This document shows, one piece after another, positions 9,918 through 21,333 of a DNA stretch of 64,000 nt; position 1 is the stretch's first letter; the number at the start of each line of letters is the position of its first letter. The DNA is from Sanguinoderma infundibulare. Its lineage: Eukaryota > Basidiomycota > Agaricomycetes > Polyporales > Polyporaceae. Location: NCBI GenBank assembly GCA_032821775.1, contig JAVLRN010000007.1, positions 2,480,001 through 2,544,000 on the forward strand, read 5' to 3'. A program made the position numbers and the translations under genes. A model generated the notes under the pieces. The model saw nothing but the letters and a program-made list of their open reading frames with translations, was not told the origin of the DNA and made no database searches.

Positions 9918-12011
9918 TCAGCTCCCCGCAAACCTCCGTATAAGCCCTTCGGCGTTCGTGGATCGAGGTGTGATCGTACATCTGCAGTCCTCGACGAATC
10001 TGATCCCCAGGGTAAGAGCCAGTACGTCAGCAGTCTCGCATATGCAACGACTCACGAAATAATCCCCGACGTTGGACGGAGTTGGACCCGTATCGGTTGA
10101 CCATTCTCGTCGAGCGGCGGCGTAATATTGAAGACGTGCAGAGCACACGCGATGTATATGAACAACATCGAGTCGGCAAGGTGCCGCCCAGGACAAATAC
10201 TATCACGTTACATGTGAGTTTTCCCTATTTCGTTGCGCAGTGTGCGTAGAGTTAACGCACCGTCGACCGAAGCCGAAAGCAATGCTTAGCGGGTCTCTGA
10301 CTGCAGCATTGAGCTTGCCATCCTGCAAGAATCGTCCCGGCATAAACCGCTCGGGCTCCGGGTACATATGTTCGTCGTGGAAGATGGACCTACAAAAACG
10401 TCGTCAACGTCGCGCGGTCGTGAATCCTGGGGTCCCATCGCACCATAGGTTCACCAGGAACACACTCCCTTTAGGGATGAAGTACCCCGAGTACTCGTCG
10501 TCGCGAGTGCTCACATGGGGTAGGCTCAAAGGCGCTGGGTGGTGCCATCGTAGGGCTTCCTTGATAACAGCATTGACATAGGGCAACCTATCCATGTCGT
10601 CGAGTTCGGGAAGGCGGCTGGGCCCAACAATGGCGTCCAACTCGGCCTGAGCCTTCCTCTGCACATCTGGGTAGAGCGCCATCGCTATGAAGAAGCCGCA
10701 TAGGGCCGAGAGCGTCTGTTCCGAGATCTAAGTTAACAATGGACGTCGATAGCGTCCCAAAGGTGGACTTACTGTGTCAGAAGCAGCTGCGCGTGGTAGC
10801 ACGTTAGGCGGGCCAGATAACGATGTCCTAATATTAGCTCACCGGAATAAACGACAGCGGCAACGTTCAAAGCTACTTCTTCCTCGTCCGCTGCTGACTG
10901 GCCAGTTAACTGTGCCAACTGCTCGCGCATCGTGGCGACGATATTATTCGCATCGTACGTTTCTTCCTACACGATATCGGATATCGGTGAGCCTCATCAA
11001 AAGCTCTGTGACCACGACCGCTCACCGTCATTCCCTGCTTCGTGTCGTTCCACGGCACCGTTCTTAACTGTCGAACAGCCTCACGACCGTCCTCCAGAAC
11101 CCGCAGGAATGATGTACCGGGCAACCAAGTCGGCAGCCGAGCGAGCGCGGGGATGAACTCGAGGATGGATGTACCAGCGACCAGGTGTTCCCCAGTCGCG
11201 CTTCCCCTCACAACGAGGTCGAGGTATTTGTCGTTTTCCTCCGCAATTTGTATCCCGTATGTCATCCCTATGACAATAACACCCAACGAGCTGAGAGAGA
11301 TTCGATCGTGTCAGTCGCCTGTGATGACCAGAAATAATACACACTTGACGACCCACTAGCGAATGTGCTCAGAGAGCTTCGTGGAATCCTGGAGCAGTCT
11401 CGAGAAGAGCATGGCCGCGCCTTTCTTGACGTGCGGGTAATGCTTCGACACGACGCCAGAGTGAAAATGTGCCCAGAACATACGCCTGTAGCGGCGCCAC
11501 TTCTGCCCGTAGGGGAAGAGGCCAAAGTTCCAGTCCCAGCCCACACTGCACAGCCAAACAAAAATGAGCTTGTGTCCTTTGGAAAGGCTGCGCAGACGCG
11601 GCCGACGCACAGGGCTATCATTCCGGATTCGGGTCGGGAAGAATAGATCGCGGAGCGTTTCTCGAGCAGTTCCACGGCGATGTCGGCGTCGTCCACGATG
11701 ATGAGGATTTGGCCGAACGCTTTCAACGAAAGGATCTTCCCTTGTTCCAGGGGTCTGAGTCAGTTTCGTCCTTGGTACGCACAACGGAAGGATGGCATAC
11801 CATACTGTTTACTAAGTTCTCGATAGGCGACCCACGGTAAGACCTTTGGGATGTGAAAGAGATTGCCGACGAGGGGCAGGGGCGATGGCGCGGGGGGTAA
11901 ACGGGGCGCCGTAGTACGACGCGATGATACCGCACAGTAGCCTAAACAAAAGATGACAATAACCAGCGCAAGAGGAACAAGAGACGTAGCGTTGTTCGGG
12001 GTTGTTTCCAT
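9918..12011 (-). CDS. Cytochrome P450 monooxygenase 1
   Basis: Ten exons: complement of 11801..12011, 11611..11740, 11357..11545, 11026..11290, 10843..10966, 10773..10786, 10444..10715, 10261..10389, 10056..10199 and 9918..9999. The model closes at 519 aa. An N-terminal membrane anchor (VPLALVIVIFCLGYCAV) precedes a Pro-rich hinge (LPPAPSPLPLVGN). The I-helix reads AASDTT (residues 307-312), the ExxR motif is EALR (364-367), and the heme loop is FGFGRRICPGR with Cys447 as ligand. These mark a complete microsomal P450. Substrate and CYP family are not determinable here; the general look is that of fungal CYP64-like multigene families. It is first of three tandem copies with the same exon layout. 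Confidence 0.93.
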
Positions 12012-12667
12012 GTCGCCCGTACGAGTCCCTCGGGAGACCGCCGTTGAGCTGAAGATGAATGGGGTCAGTGCCGTAACGCTCCTTCATTCAAGAGGCATTT
12101 ATTTGGATGCGCACATCGGTCACGAGGCTGCCGGCGACTGCAACCTATTTGATATGTGGCCAGGCTTCTACTGATGCAATTGAATGATCTTCGTCGTGGA
12201 ATGGAAACTGTACGCCCTCCACACGCGAGCCTGGAAAAAAGATCTGTTCAGGCAGGAGTTGGCACACAAACAGCCCCGGGCATACCATGGTACCGGCCGG
12301 CTGTACTCGGAGACTGCTTACCTTTTTCCAAGAACACCTCATCAGACTGACAAGTGATGAAAATGGAGCTAGTGCTTACAGCTACACTGAATTCTTGCTG
12401 TCTTCCGATGAATGGCGGACTCGTAACTTGGCTGAAAATGAACGTCCCTCTTGCTGTCCGTGGCCGTGAACGGACTGAAAATGAATCAAGCGTTCCGGCA
12501 CAGTACCGTCCACGTCTGGTCTCGGTGCTTTCAACAAATCATGCCAGATCGAATCGTTACCGGACATCTGACTAACAGTCATTGCTCGGGATAAGTTGTT
12601 ACCCGATATGGTTCAGAAAGTTCGGGAAAGGCCAGCTGTAATACTATACCCCGCCCGTCTGAAGACT
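12012..12667. other. Spacer between P450 genes 1 and 2
   Basis: About 650 bases with no supported gene. It should contain the promoter of P450-1 and the 3' end of P450-2. Confidence 0.45.
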
Positions 12668-14764
12668 TCATCCCATCAGTTCCGCATCCTTCCCGTGGGC
12701 CCGGACCAAGGCTTCTGCGCCCGCAGAACGAGGCTTGATCTGGCACCTGCAGTCCACCAAAAACCTACCAGCAGCTTTATAAACGAGTGAAAGTTGGACG
12801 TCCGAGATGGTACACTCACGATGATATCCCTGTCGTAGCGCGGGGCTCAATCCGGATCGGCTGGCCATATTCGTCAACCGGTGGCGTAATGTCAAAGGCG
12901 TGCAATATCGACGCTATGTAGAGGTACAGCGTCGCGTCTGCGAGGTAACGTCCAGGACAGATTCTGAAGAACAGCATGGATTGAACCGGAAGTCAGACAG
13001 CGACAAATGGTGCATGGAGACAGTGAATCGCATACCGTCGACCAAAGCCAAAGGCAATCGTCATGGGGTCCATGATGCCTGTATACAGATCGTTCCCTTC
13101 GATGTGTCGTTCCGGCACAAACTTCTTAGGTTCCGAATAGATCTCAGGGTTTTGGTAGAGCGACCTACGGGAAGCGTCAGATCGCATACATAGACAGAAG
13201 GAGGGCGTCATACCAAGCATTGAACATAACAACGCTACCCTCGGGAATGAAGTAGCCATTGTAGACGTCGTCAGCGACAGTGACTCGGGGAACGAGCATA
13301 GGCGCGACTGCATGCCATCGTAAGGCTTCCTTTACGGTCGCCCTCACGTATAGAAGAGAGTCGTAGTCGCCGAGCTCTGGTAACCGATTCGGTCCAATAA
13401 CACTGTCGAGCTCTGCTTGCACTTTCTTCTGTACGTCGGGGTACAAAGACATCGCCAACAGAAACGCGGTGATCGCTGAGAGTAACTGTCGTGTCATGGT
13501 CAGTAATCACCAGTCGGGAATCGTGTGCTGCTTTACGTACTGTCTCAACGCCCGCTGGTATGCGTTAATAACACGTACAAGACGGATGTAAATATATCAC
13601 TTCTTACCTGTATAGGCGGAAGCGGCGACGTTCAGTGCGACTTCCTCCTGGGACGCAGCGTCATCACCATCTAGATGAGACAGAACCTCAAGAATAGCAG
13701 ATGCAACGCTCGCCGAAGCTTCACCCGTCATCTAAACGGTGCATACAAGGGTAAAACACAACAGTTCAGTAAGTAAGCCAGCGTCAGACTGGTCGAGCTC
13801 ACCATGAGCGCTTTGGCGTCCGTCCAAGGCATCAAGCGAGCCTTGTCAACCGCCTCTCTGCCCTTCTTCACGCGGCGCAATGCCTCCAAGCCCGGGATCC
13901 ATTCGGGAATGCATTTCAGTGCAGAGATGGGGGTGAGCTCCAACACGGTCGACCCGCTGACGAACAGGTCTGCGGTGGCAGTTCCGGCTTCGACGGCAGA
14001 GATGTACTTGTCGTTCTCTTCCGCAACTTCGAGACCGTACATCGACTTCACGCTCGCGGCGCTGAGGGTGCTAAAAGAATTTTAAATCCTGCGATGAGCA
14101 TGTGCTGGTTGACCACAACTCACTGACGAATGTGCTCCGTGAAGTGCTCCGGGCTGGTGAGCAGCCTCGAAAGCAGCTTCCTGACGCTCTCTTCCTGCAG
14201 AGGGTACTGCTTCGAGACCACGCCGGGATGGAAGTGCTGCCAGAACATGCGACGATGGCGTCGCCACCACGGGCCGTAAGGCATCAGCGGGAGAGACTGA
14301 TGCCATCCAGATCTACCAGTCGAGGGTTATGTTCGTTCCTCCCTGGGAATTGGTAATCGCAGCTCACAGAACAATCATGTTCGAGGACGGCCTTGAAGAA
14401 TAGATGGCGGAGCGTTTCTCGAGGAGTTCGATCGCGATCTTCACATCTTCTATGACGACGATCGTCTGGCCCATGACCTGCAAAGAGACGATATTTCCTG
14501 GGCGGGAGCGTGGTCAATGGTCTATCTGAATGACGTCGGCGGGGAGAACGTACCATATCGCCTGCTGATGTCCCGATATCCTTGCCAGGGTACATCCTTG
14601 GGAATGTCAAAGAGATTTCCTATGAATGGAAGACGTGGAGGGCCCGGAGGGAGAGGGTGTCCGCGAGAACGAGCCGTGAAACGAGAAGACCTCTGGTAAA
14701 GGATCACCAGGAACACGGCAGCTCCGCCGAGGGAAAACACAAGGGCACTCTGAAGCGAACCCAT
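12668..14764 (-). CDS. Cytochrome P450 monooxygenase 2
   Basis: Ten exons: complement of 14554..14764, 14368..14497, 14124..14312, 13803..14070, 13608..13731, 13541..13554, 13214..13485, 13036..13164, 12820..12963 and 12668..12764. The model closes at 525 aa. The N-terminus (LVFSLGGAAVFLVILYQ) is a membrane anchor and is followed by LPPGPPRLPFIGN. The I-helix reads AGVET with Glu in place of the usual Asp. The ExxR motif is EALR, and the heme loop is FGFGRRICPGR with Cys448. Exons 1-3 and 5-9 have exactly the same lengths as in P450-1, so the two arose by tandem duplication. Coding appears intact. The catalytic substrate is unknown. Confidence 0.93.
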
Positions 14765-14903
14765 GTCGCTGTAAGTGCGGAGAAGTTAGGAAGGTGAGAC
14801 ACGAGCATCCAGCATGTTTTATGTCGGCTGGACGGGCGTGTCGTTGAGATTGAGTTTGGACGTTTACAGGAACGAGATCACAGTAACTCTTCGGGCGCAA
14901 CGC

Positions 14904-14912
14904 TTTTTATAC
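14904..14912 (-). promoter_or_regulatory. TATA-like box upstream of P450-2
   Basis: The minus strand reads TATAAAAAG about 140 bp before the ATG at 14764. A plausible core promoter, by position and sequence only. Confidence 0.3.
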
Positions 14913-15258
14913 AAGGGTAGCGATGCGTCCGGAGCGCTACAGGAATTAGAGCGAAGCGATGATGAAGTCCCTTGAGAGTCGGACCGCTGGCACTGCGGAG
15001 AGCGAAAATCGCCCGCGAGCGTTGATTGAGTGGCGGCGAAGTTTCCTTAGGTCCCACGCGGGACCGCGTTTCGTAAGGGCGTTCTGTTGGGGTCAGTTAA
15101 CGCAAGATCACACGAACAAGTGTTGAAAACTCACAGGAATCCATCACATCTTGAAACAGAGCCTGCCGTGAATTCACGCGTCCATCTTTGCGTCCGAGAC
15201 CATTGAAATGCCACTTGTCCAGGTCAATGATGTACGTACAAAGATAGTGTAGTGAGGA

Positions 15259-15420
15259 TGTCCGACAACGGAACGAGCCACGCGCAGCGAGGTGACGCCA
15301 CGCTGGACGGACTGCGCGGGTCAAAGTGCTTCGTGATTGTTTTTTCGAGCTCCTGAGAGCTCAAGGTGTGGATTGGACGAAGCCATGTACCTTGAGCTCG
15401 AGTGCTGCGTCTAGGCTGCA
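15259..15420. repeat. Diverged duplicated segment, copy 1
   Basis: Similar along about 160 bases to 19158..19320, in the same orientation. Both begin GTCCGACA-CGGAAC, share GTCAAAGTGCTTCGTGAT and CGAGCTCCTGA-AGCTCAA, and continue to CTTGAGCTCGA. Each copy lies several hundred bases upstream of a P450 start. On the minus strand both encode a short similar peptide (QEL[ED]-TITKHFD), so it may be a dead gene fragment duplicated with the P450. Confidence 0.65.
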
Positions 15421-15739
15421 ACGGATACTCGGGTTCCAGTCCTGGCGTACATGGTATTTCCAGATCTGCTTCTCGTGATCCCTCTCCCCTTGCAGCTTGG
15501 TTGAACTCGTTTGAGGGTACAAATTGAACCAATTATCGTGTTCGGTTAAGCTCCTGTTCTTCAAAAGATAGCACAGAAGGAGCCCAGGTGTAGTCGGTCA
15601 AGCCAGTCATCATCGCAGAGCAGGTGGCGAGGGGACTAAGCGCGCATCATGGGTTGCGCATCGTTTTGAGTAGGATATTCCCACGGCTCTGATTACGCAA
15701 TGTGTCACAACGTGACGCATACGATGTCCGCGATCGATA

Positions 15740-15965
15740 TGTGGTCCATCGGGTACTCTCCATCAGCCAGATCGTTTCGCATGTCTGCAGTTTTATGAAC
15801 AAGCCTTCTTTAGCCTCCCTCGCTGCGACCTGCAACGCTGTCCACGAACAGTCCATCCGCACTCCCTGGAAGTCCCTGACCAGTCTCGGGACCCTGGCGT
15901 ACTGCTTGCCAGAGGACGCTTTTTTCGGGGCCGCGCCGACGCTGCCGTGCAGAGCTTTCGAATGA
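15740..15965 (+). pseudogene. F-box-like fragment
   Basis: An open stretch on the plus strand reads VLSISQIVSHVCSFMNKPSL and then SLAATCNAVHE, which fits the first helices of a fungal F-box (hydrophobic pairs, a conserved Cys after ALAAT). It has no credible ATG, runs only about 65 codons and ends at a stop without any repeat domain. Agaricomycetes carry hundreds of F-box genes, and fragments are common. I treat it as a relic. A short exon of an unseen gene is possible. Confidence 0.4.
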
Positions 15966-16243
15966 CAGTTTGGTTGCCACCAGAAAGATGCAGAACAGTC
16001 TGACAGGGCCGCCGGCAGTCGAATAAGACACTCACATGAACAAAACAAGCGCGTTTGTGGCCCACATTGACGCGTGTGCAGTGGTATTCAGAGGCACCCC
16101 TCCTAAATCCAGCTGTCCTACCGCCCTGAGCTTCCGAATAGCCCTGGAAAACCTGTCGTGACAAAAGGACTTCGAGCGCAAGCTTTCAGATGTATTCGAT
16201 ACCAAGGGAGTTGTGGTAGTAATGTATTCCTGCGTGCTTAAAC

Positions 16244-18349
16244 TCAGTCCCCGTCCCGCGCCAATGAATCCACAATTAAGGCTTCAGCTTCTGAAAACCG
16301 CGGCTTGATGGTGCAGCGGCAATCTTCAGGATATCTGCGGGTTGGGACGTCGGATTAGCAATGCTGACAGCCTGTCATAGCGACAAATTACACTCACGCT
16401 ACGATGCTGTCCGTCATGAGTGGGTGGATCGAAATAAGATTGCCGTCGTCGTCCAGAGGCGGGCTAATGTCGAAGACGTGCAAGACAGATGCGATGTTCA
16501 GGAGAAGGGTGGACTGCGCGAAGTGCCTCCCCGGACATATCCTGTGAATAAAAGCGATTCACGATACGCATCACGAAGAACGCCATGCTTCTACTTGCCT
16601 TCTACCTGCGCCGAAGACAACAGTAGCCGGGTCGAGCACATCGGGATCTGGTTTCCCATCGCGAATGAATCGTTCCGGCCGGAACTCCTCAGGATCATCG
16701 TACATTTGGGAGTCGTGCATGCATGCCCTAGTCACGAGTTAGCATGTTGATAGCATCTGGGAGTCGATAGCATACCAAATGTTGGCTATAAGCACAGACC
16801 CTGCAGGAACAAAGTATCCGCGGAAGAAGTCGTCCTTCACCGTACGATGCGGAATTCCAAGGGGCGTGACGTTGTGCCAGCGAAGTACTTCCTTAAGTAT
16901 TGCATTAACGTATATGAGGGAGTCGAGGTCGTCGAAGTCCGGAAGGCGGCCCGGTCCAACGATTCTGTCTAGCTCTGCTTGCGCCTTCCGTTGTACGTCG
17001 GGGTACAGCGATACCGCAAGGAACGCGGTCTGCATTGCGGAGAACGACTACGATGGACCATTGTCAGTAGGGATGTTGCCACGCGTGCTCTCGACATCAT
17101 ACCGTATCAGCGCCAGCTAAGGGATTCGACGTAAGTCGGACGTTACGGGGAGTGCAGCCCTTGCATGCTTACCTTCATGCACGACAGCCGCTACGGACTT
17201 CACAAGCTCTTCCCAGTACTCGACGTCGACGTCATCCCTCTTCGTCTGTCCAGAAAGCAGCTGGTCGACGACTGTCTCGCAGGAAGGCATGGCCTGTTTG
17301 GTCTAACAGCATCCCGAAAATGAGTCCGCCAAGAATTCTGATGACACGAATGGAGACCTACAAAGGATTTATTGCGTTGCTCGAACGGCATGTTCTTGAA
17401 GATCATCTGACCTGCCCGCCATCCCTCAAACGTCTTTTGAAACCCGGCACCAGGGACCCAGGCAGGTACGTGCTCCAGCCATGGAAGATGGTCTACGAGG
17501 TACCTGCCGGGGACGACGGCCTCAGCGGTCCCTTCGATGCCTTCTTCGATCGCGCGGATGATCGGGTGGTTGCCGTCGTCGACATCAATGCCATACACGA
17601 TCTTTATCATCGTCGCGGAAAACACGCTGACAGTGGATGGGATAATTGGGTTCGGAACCTCCGCGCATATGAGAGATATCAGACTCACAAGCGAATATGC
17701 TGCCTAAATTGCTCGGGCTCTTCCATCAACTTCTTGAGGAAGAGGGGAACGATAGCTCGTTGTACGGGTTGGTATTTCACGAGGGCGCCGGGGTGGAAAT
17801 GTTGCCAGAGCGCACGCCTGTAATCCCTCCACTTTTGTCCATAAGGGGTCAAGCCGAGCAGCCAGTCGTTTCCAGAGCTAAGTAAGATCTGTCAGCGACA
17901 GCGACAGGAAGGCTGTAGTGCAGAAGAATAGGAGATGCACAGTCTAACTACCGGACCGACAAGCCTATCGGAAGTGTTTGCGGTTCGCTCTTCCATCACC
18001 TCGGACACAGCGGCTGCACTGCCGAGGATGATGTTGTCCTGCCCGAGAGTCCGGAGGTAGACGATATCGCCTAACGAAAATCTGGTTAACTGAGAGGAAG
18101 CCTTGACTGGAGCACCCACGTACCGTATTTATTGCACAGGTCCCGATAGCCGACCCATGGCCGGACCTTTGACACGCCGAGCACTAGGTTCCCGATGATA
18201 GGCAGATGACGCGGACCGGGTGGCAAAGGTTTTCCTTGAGTGCGTTTTCTCCAATGAGATAGCGAACGCAGGTAAAGGACGAGCGAAAGTGAGACGACTA
18301 CAGACAGGGCCGTGAAGGCTCCAGAGACAGAAGGGACGTTATAAAGCAT
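16244..18349 (-). CDS. Cytochrome P450 monooxygenase 3
   Basis: Ten exons: complement of 18124..18349, 17941..18070, 17689..17877, 17362..17626, 17173..17293, 17103..17116, 16776..17047, 16599..16727, 16398..16541 and 16244..16334. The model closes at 526 aa. The membrane anchor is FTALSVVVSLSLVLYLRSL, followed by LPPGPRHLPIIGN. The I-helix reads AGADTS, the ExxR motif is EVLR, and the heme loop is FGAGRRICPGR with Cys451. Intron 8 has a GC donor in strong context (AG|GCAAGT), while both sister genes use GT there. The exon layout matches P450-1 and P450-2, including the 14-nt microexon. It is more diverged from them than they are from each other by eye. Substrate unknown. Confidence 0.92.
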
Positions 18350-18398
18350 CGTAGAGAGCGGGGTCAGCCTGGCGACACACCGGTCGCAGAATCCCACT

Positions 18399-18404
18399 CT
18401 TATA
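18399..18404 (-). promoter_or_regulatory. TATA-like box upstream of P450-3
   Basis: The minus strand carries TATAAG about 50 bp before the ATG at 18349. Plausible by distance only. Confidence 0.3.
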
Positions 18405-19157
18405 CCCCGGATTCCCATGAAGTAGTCCCCTGTTTGGTGAGAAAGCCGAAGAAGCGCGTCGTAGAAGTGTGCACTACTCGGTCCGATCTTCATATCAGAC
18501 GCACTGTTACAGCATCCGTAAGCGTCCAAAAACGTCCTGCCATTGGCTCTCGGAAATAGAGCGACAAACGCAGACGCATAGTAAGACCAAACAACCTCAC
18601 CGTTTCACCATTCTCCGAGCACTGGCGCACAACTCGACCTCCGCCCGGCGCATAAACTCCTTTGCGCTAGTGATAATCGTGTCCATGCTTTTGGGCGCCC
18701 TATTAAGGTTTTAATTCCTCTTCGGCGATGTACTCGCCGTATGGTCTCTTGCAGATCGAAACTTCGAGCGCGCTGTAAATTCATTTTAAAGGAAGTCAGT
18801 CAACCAGGCGGGGGTGAGGTCATCGTGGAACTCACTTGCACATGCACTCCTCGAGCTTCGTTGGCGTCACGCGCTGCCCTGAGTAACACTACGGTGGAAG
18901 CTCTGTCAGAATGGCCGCCGAGTGTCGGCAGGTGTCGGCGCTGGCCGTAGAGGGTGAAGACAACGCTGCACTTCAATGAGGTCAAGGCCAGATGGAGTAC
19001 TCACATCTCTGCAGAGTACTGGGCGGGTCCAGGAGGGTTGATCACGGACCGCAGTCTGTTGAACATCTTAACCATTCTACGAATGTCATACACAGTGCGT
19101 TACTTTGGGTCGAGAGTGAGCAATAAACGTACTTGCGAAGAAGTCTTCTACTTAACA

Positions 19158-19320
19158 ATGTCCGACATCGGAACTAGCCTCGCACAGCGAACAATGCCAC
19201 GTAGGGCAAGGTGCGCGAGTCAAAGTGCTTCGTGATCGTTGTGTCGAGCTCCTGAAAGCTCAAAGATGTGGAGAGGACGGAATTACATATCTTGAGCTCG
19301 ACATGCTGGGTTCAAGTTGC
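19158..19320. repeat. Diverged duplicated segment, copy 2
   Basis: Second copy of the roughly 160-bp segment at 15259..15420, in direct orientation, so P450-3 lies between the two. By eye about three quarters of positions match in the best blocks. Confidence 0.65.
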
Positions 19321-19757
19321 AGGCGAGACTAACGTCGACAACGTCTATTGACTTAATATTTAGCTTAGGCAATGCATGACGACATAGTATCCAGAGCATC
19401 ATGCGCACCTTGAGCTTTATTCGGGCCGTGCGATGACGACAAAGACGACGATGCCGGCTTCCTACACTTCAAATTTTCTCTCATTCGCTGTACAGTGTTC
19501 CAAAGCACGACCTATCCGATCATGGACGGTGAAGTAAGACATCTCCGACGTGGCATGAGGCCGGAGAAGGACCTGTCACGACGAAGTGTTTGGAAATGAC
19601 CGCGCGACCCCTGTTGTACGCTATCCGCGGAAACTTGGCAATGCGCCCTGTTCCTTTGGGCTGCCAAAGAGCGGGTACGTGGTCGAACAATTTCTTCAAA
19701 CCCTGAGGCCTGAGTATTGCAATTAAGTCCAGCGAGGGCCCCTGGATCACCAGGCAG

Positions 19758-19763
19758 TATAAA
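19758..19763 (+). promoter_or_regulatory. TATA box of the Kre9-like gene
   Basis: TATAAA lies 88 bp before the ATG at 19846, in the expected orientation for this gene. Confidence 0.45.
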
Positions 19764-19845
19764 CGAGAGCATTCGCCCTTCAGCTCAACAGCTGCTCATC
19801 GTCCGGCACGGCATCAGCATTCTAGAAACACCATCAGCGTTCATC

Positions 19846-20595
19846 ATGCTCACCAAGGCCGCCTTCATCAAGTTCGCCCTCGTGCCCCTCGTAGCCGCAA
19901 CCGTCCTCTCCCACGGTGTGTCCGCCACACCCTCTTCCCTCCAGATTGACGACGGCGCCCCAGCACTCCGGAATGGCAGCAATTGGGCGAATGTCCCCGG
20001 AGATTGTCCCGATGATCGTTTCAGAATCACTCAGCCGAACAGGGACACAGTGTGGCACGTTGGGGACTGCCAGGAAGTCACTTGGTACGCATTTTCAGCA
20101 CGTTTGTCTCAGATAGACGATCACTTACTGACATTGTTGGACGAGTGTTCAGGGAGAAGAGGGATGACGGCGGCGGGGACCATCCGAATGACGACCCGGG
20201 TCCGAACCGTCGGTGCAAGACCAGACTTCTACTCCGCAAGAACGACGATGAGCCTTTTTGTAAGCCGTCTTTTCATTGCGCAATGGAGAAGACAAGACGC
20301 ACCGACCACGACGCCATAGTGATCCTTGCTGAATGCTTCCGTCTGAGGCGTGGCTCAGTCGTGGTCAAGGTCCCGAAAGTCATCACTGGTAACGACTACC
20401 GCGTCATTCGTATGTGTGCACCCCACTACAGAGATGAGATCATGTTAGAGACTCACCGAAGTGCGCATTGTAGTGTCGTTTGGGGATGACAACAGTCAGC
20501 GGGAGGTCAACAGCAAGAGGTTCAAGATCATCAAGGACAGGCACTGCTCGGACGACGACGACGACGACGGTAATGGAAGAGAATGCAGAGGTTAG
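19846..20595 (+). CDS. Small secreted protein with Kre9/Knh1-like Ig-fold domain
   Basis: Four exons: 19846..20084, 20153..20259, 20320..20409 and 20474..20595. The model closes at 185 aa. A signal peptide covers roughly residues 1-27 (AAFIKFALVPLVAATVLSHG). The core carries the pattern RITQPNRDTVWHVGDCQEVTW, then a hydrophilic loop, then LRLRRGSVVVKVPKVI and YRVILSFGDDN. This is the typical N-terminal beta-sandwich of the Kre9/Knh1 and Ser-Thr-rich GPI-anchored families. The C-terminus has six consecutive Asp residues encoded by a GAC repeat. No GPI signal or Ser/Thr-rich stalk follows, so it is probably freely secreted. In yeast, relatives act in cell-wall beta-1,6-glucan assembly; the role here is inferred. 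Confidence 0.8.
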
Positions 20596-21333
20596 GATGG
20601 CAAGGATGGTGGTTAAATCCGATTGGAATTGTACCATGGCCACCGTCTCGTTTCGCCACACGCTCGGTGTTCAACGACTCGGTCGCAACGGATGCTTGGT
20701 CTTGGAGTGCTATCTCAGCGTGACAGATCAAGTTTGTGGAACTCAGTTGAAGATGATGCCTAGTATTGTCGCGGCGTTCGACTTGTCAATTCGTTGTCAA
20801 GAAGGGGCAAAATGAAGAACCATGGCGAGCGAGCGGTGTCCATTGCCAAGGGGCTGAGTTGACCTCGCAAGTGTGACGAAGGTTGTGACGTAGCGGCACA
20901 TGATCTGTGACGTTGGTCATGCGTCGCGCAAGTGGCTGCAGCAGGCCTTGTTCTGCTGCTTGCCTCTGCTGGCCCTCCAGGTTTCCTTCCGCCCATCCTC
21001 GACACTCTGCTCCTTCTGGACTCTGGCGAGATTTCAATTTATTCCTAAATTATTCCTCGAGCGTCCCCACACAACACCATCACATCATCAACTTCCTTTC
21101 GCCTGCCGTTTGCCGAATTTGAAGGCCTTTGAAACGCCAACAAGCCGACTCAGCTGTTCTCGCATTCAAACTGTGTAAATCATCAAAGCACGTCGTGTTC
21201 TGACAGTAAGCGTGGGCCAGATACCAATCCCTCCTGCCATTCCTGGACAGCTCCGTCTTCGAGCAGTCGCCTTCGTGGTAATACCTATCTTTACGACGCT
21301 CGTGAGCGATCTCGCTACATCACCGCAACCACC
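20596..21333. other. Intergenic, no gene seen
   Basis: About 740 bases upstream of the repair nuclease. It probably contains that gene's promoter and 5' UTR. No repeat or RNA noticed. Confidence 0.45.

Larger units (their letters stand above)
18350..19845. other. Intergenic, contains only the repeat copy
   Basis: About 1.5 kb between the divergently transcribed P450-3 and Kre9-like gene. Apart from the repeat at 19158..19320 and a TATA-like box at 19758, I see no gene. Confidence 0.45.

Noticed and set aside
15097..15324. Minus-strand gene with the peptide LCTYIIDLDKWHFN
   Set aside because: No start, no family, and only part of it is shared with the duplicate at 19.1 kb. Listed as a repeat instead.
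4562..18349. A secondary-metabolite cluster (MFS, three P450s, secreted protein)
   Set aside because: No polyketide, terpene or peptide synthase, prenyltransferase or cluster regulator lies in the window. The P450s are simple tandem duplicates.
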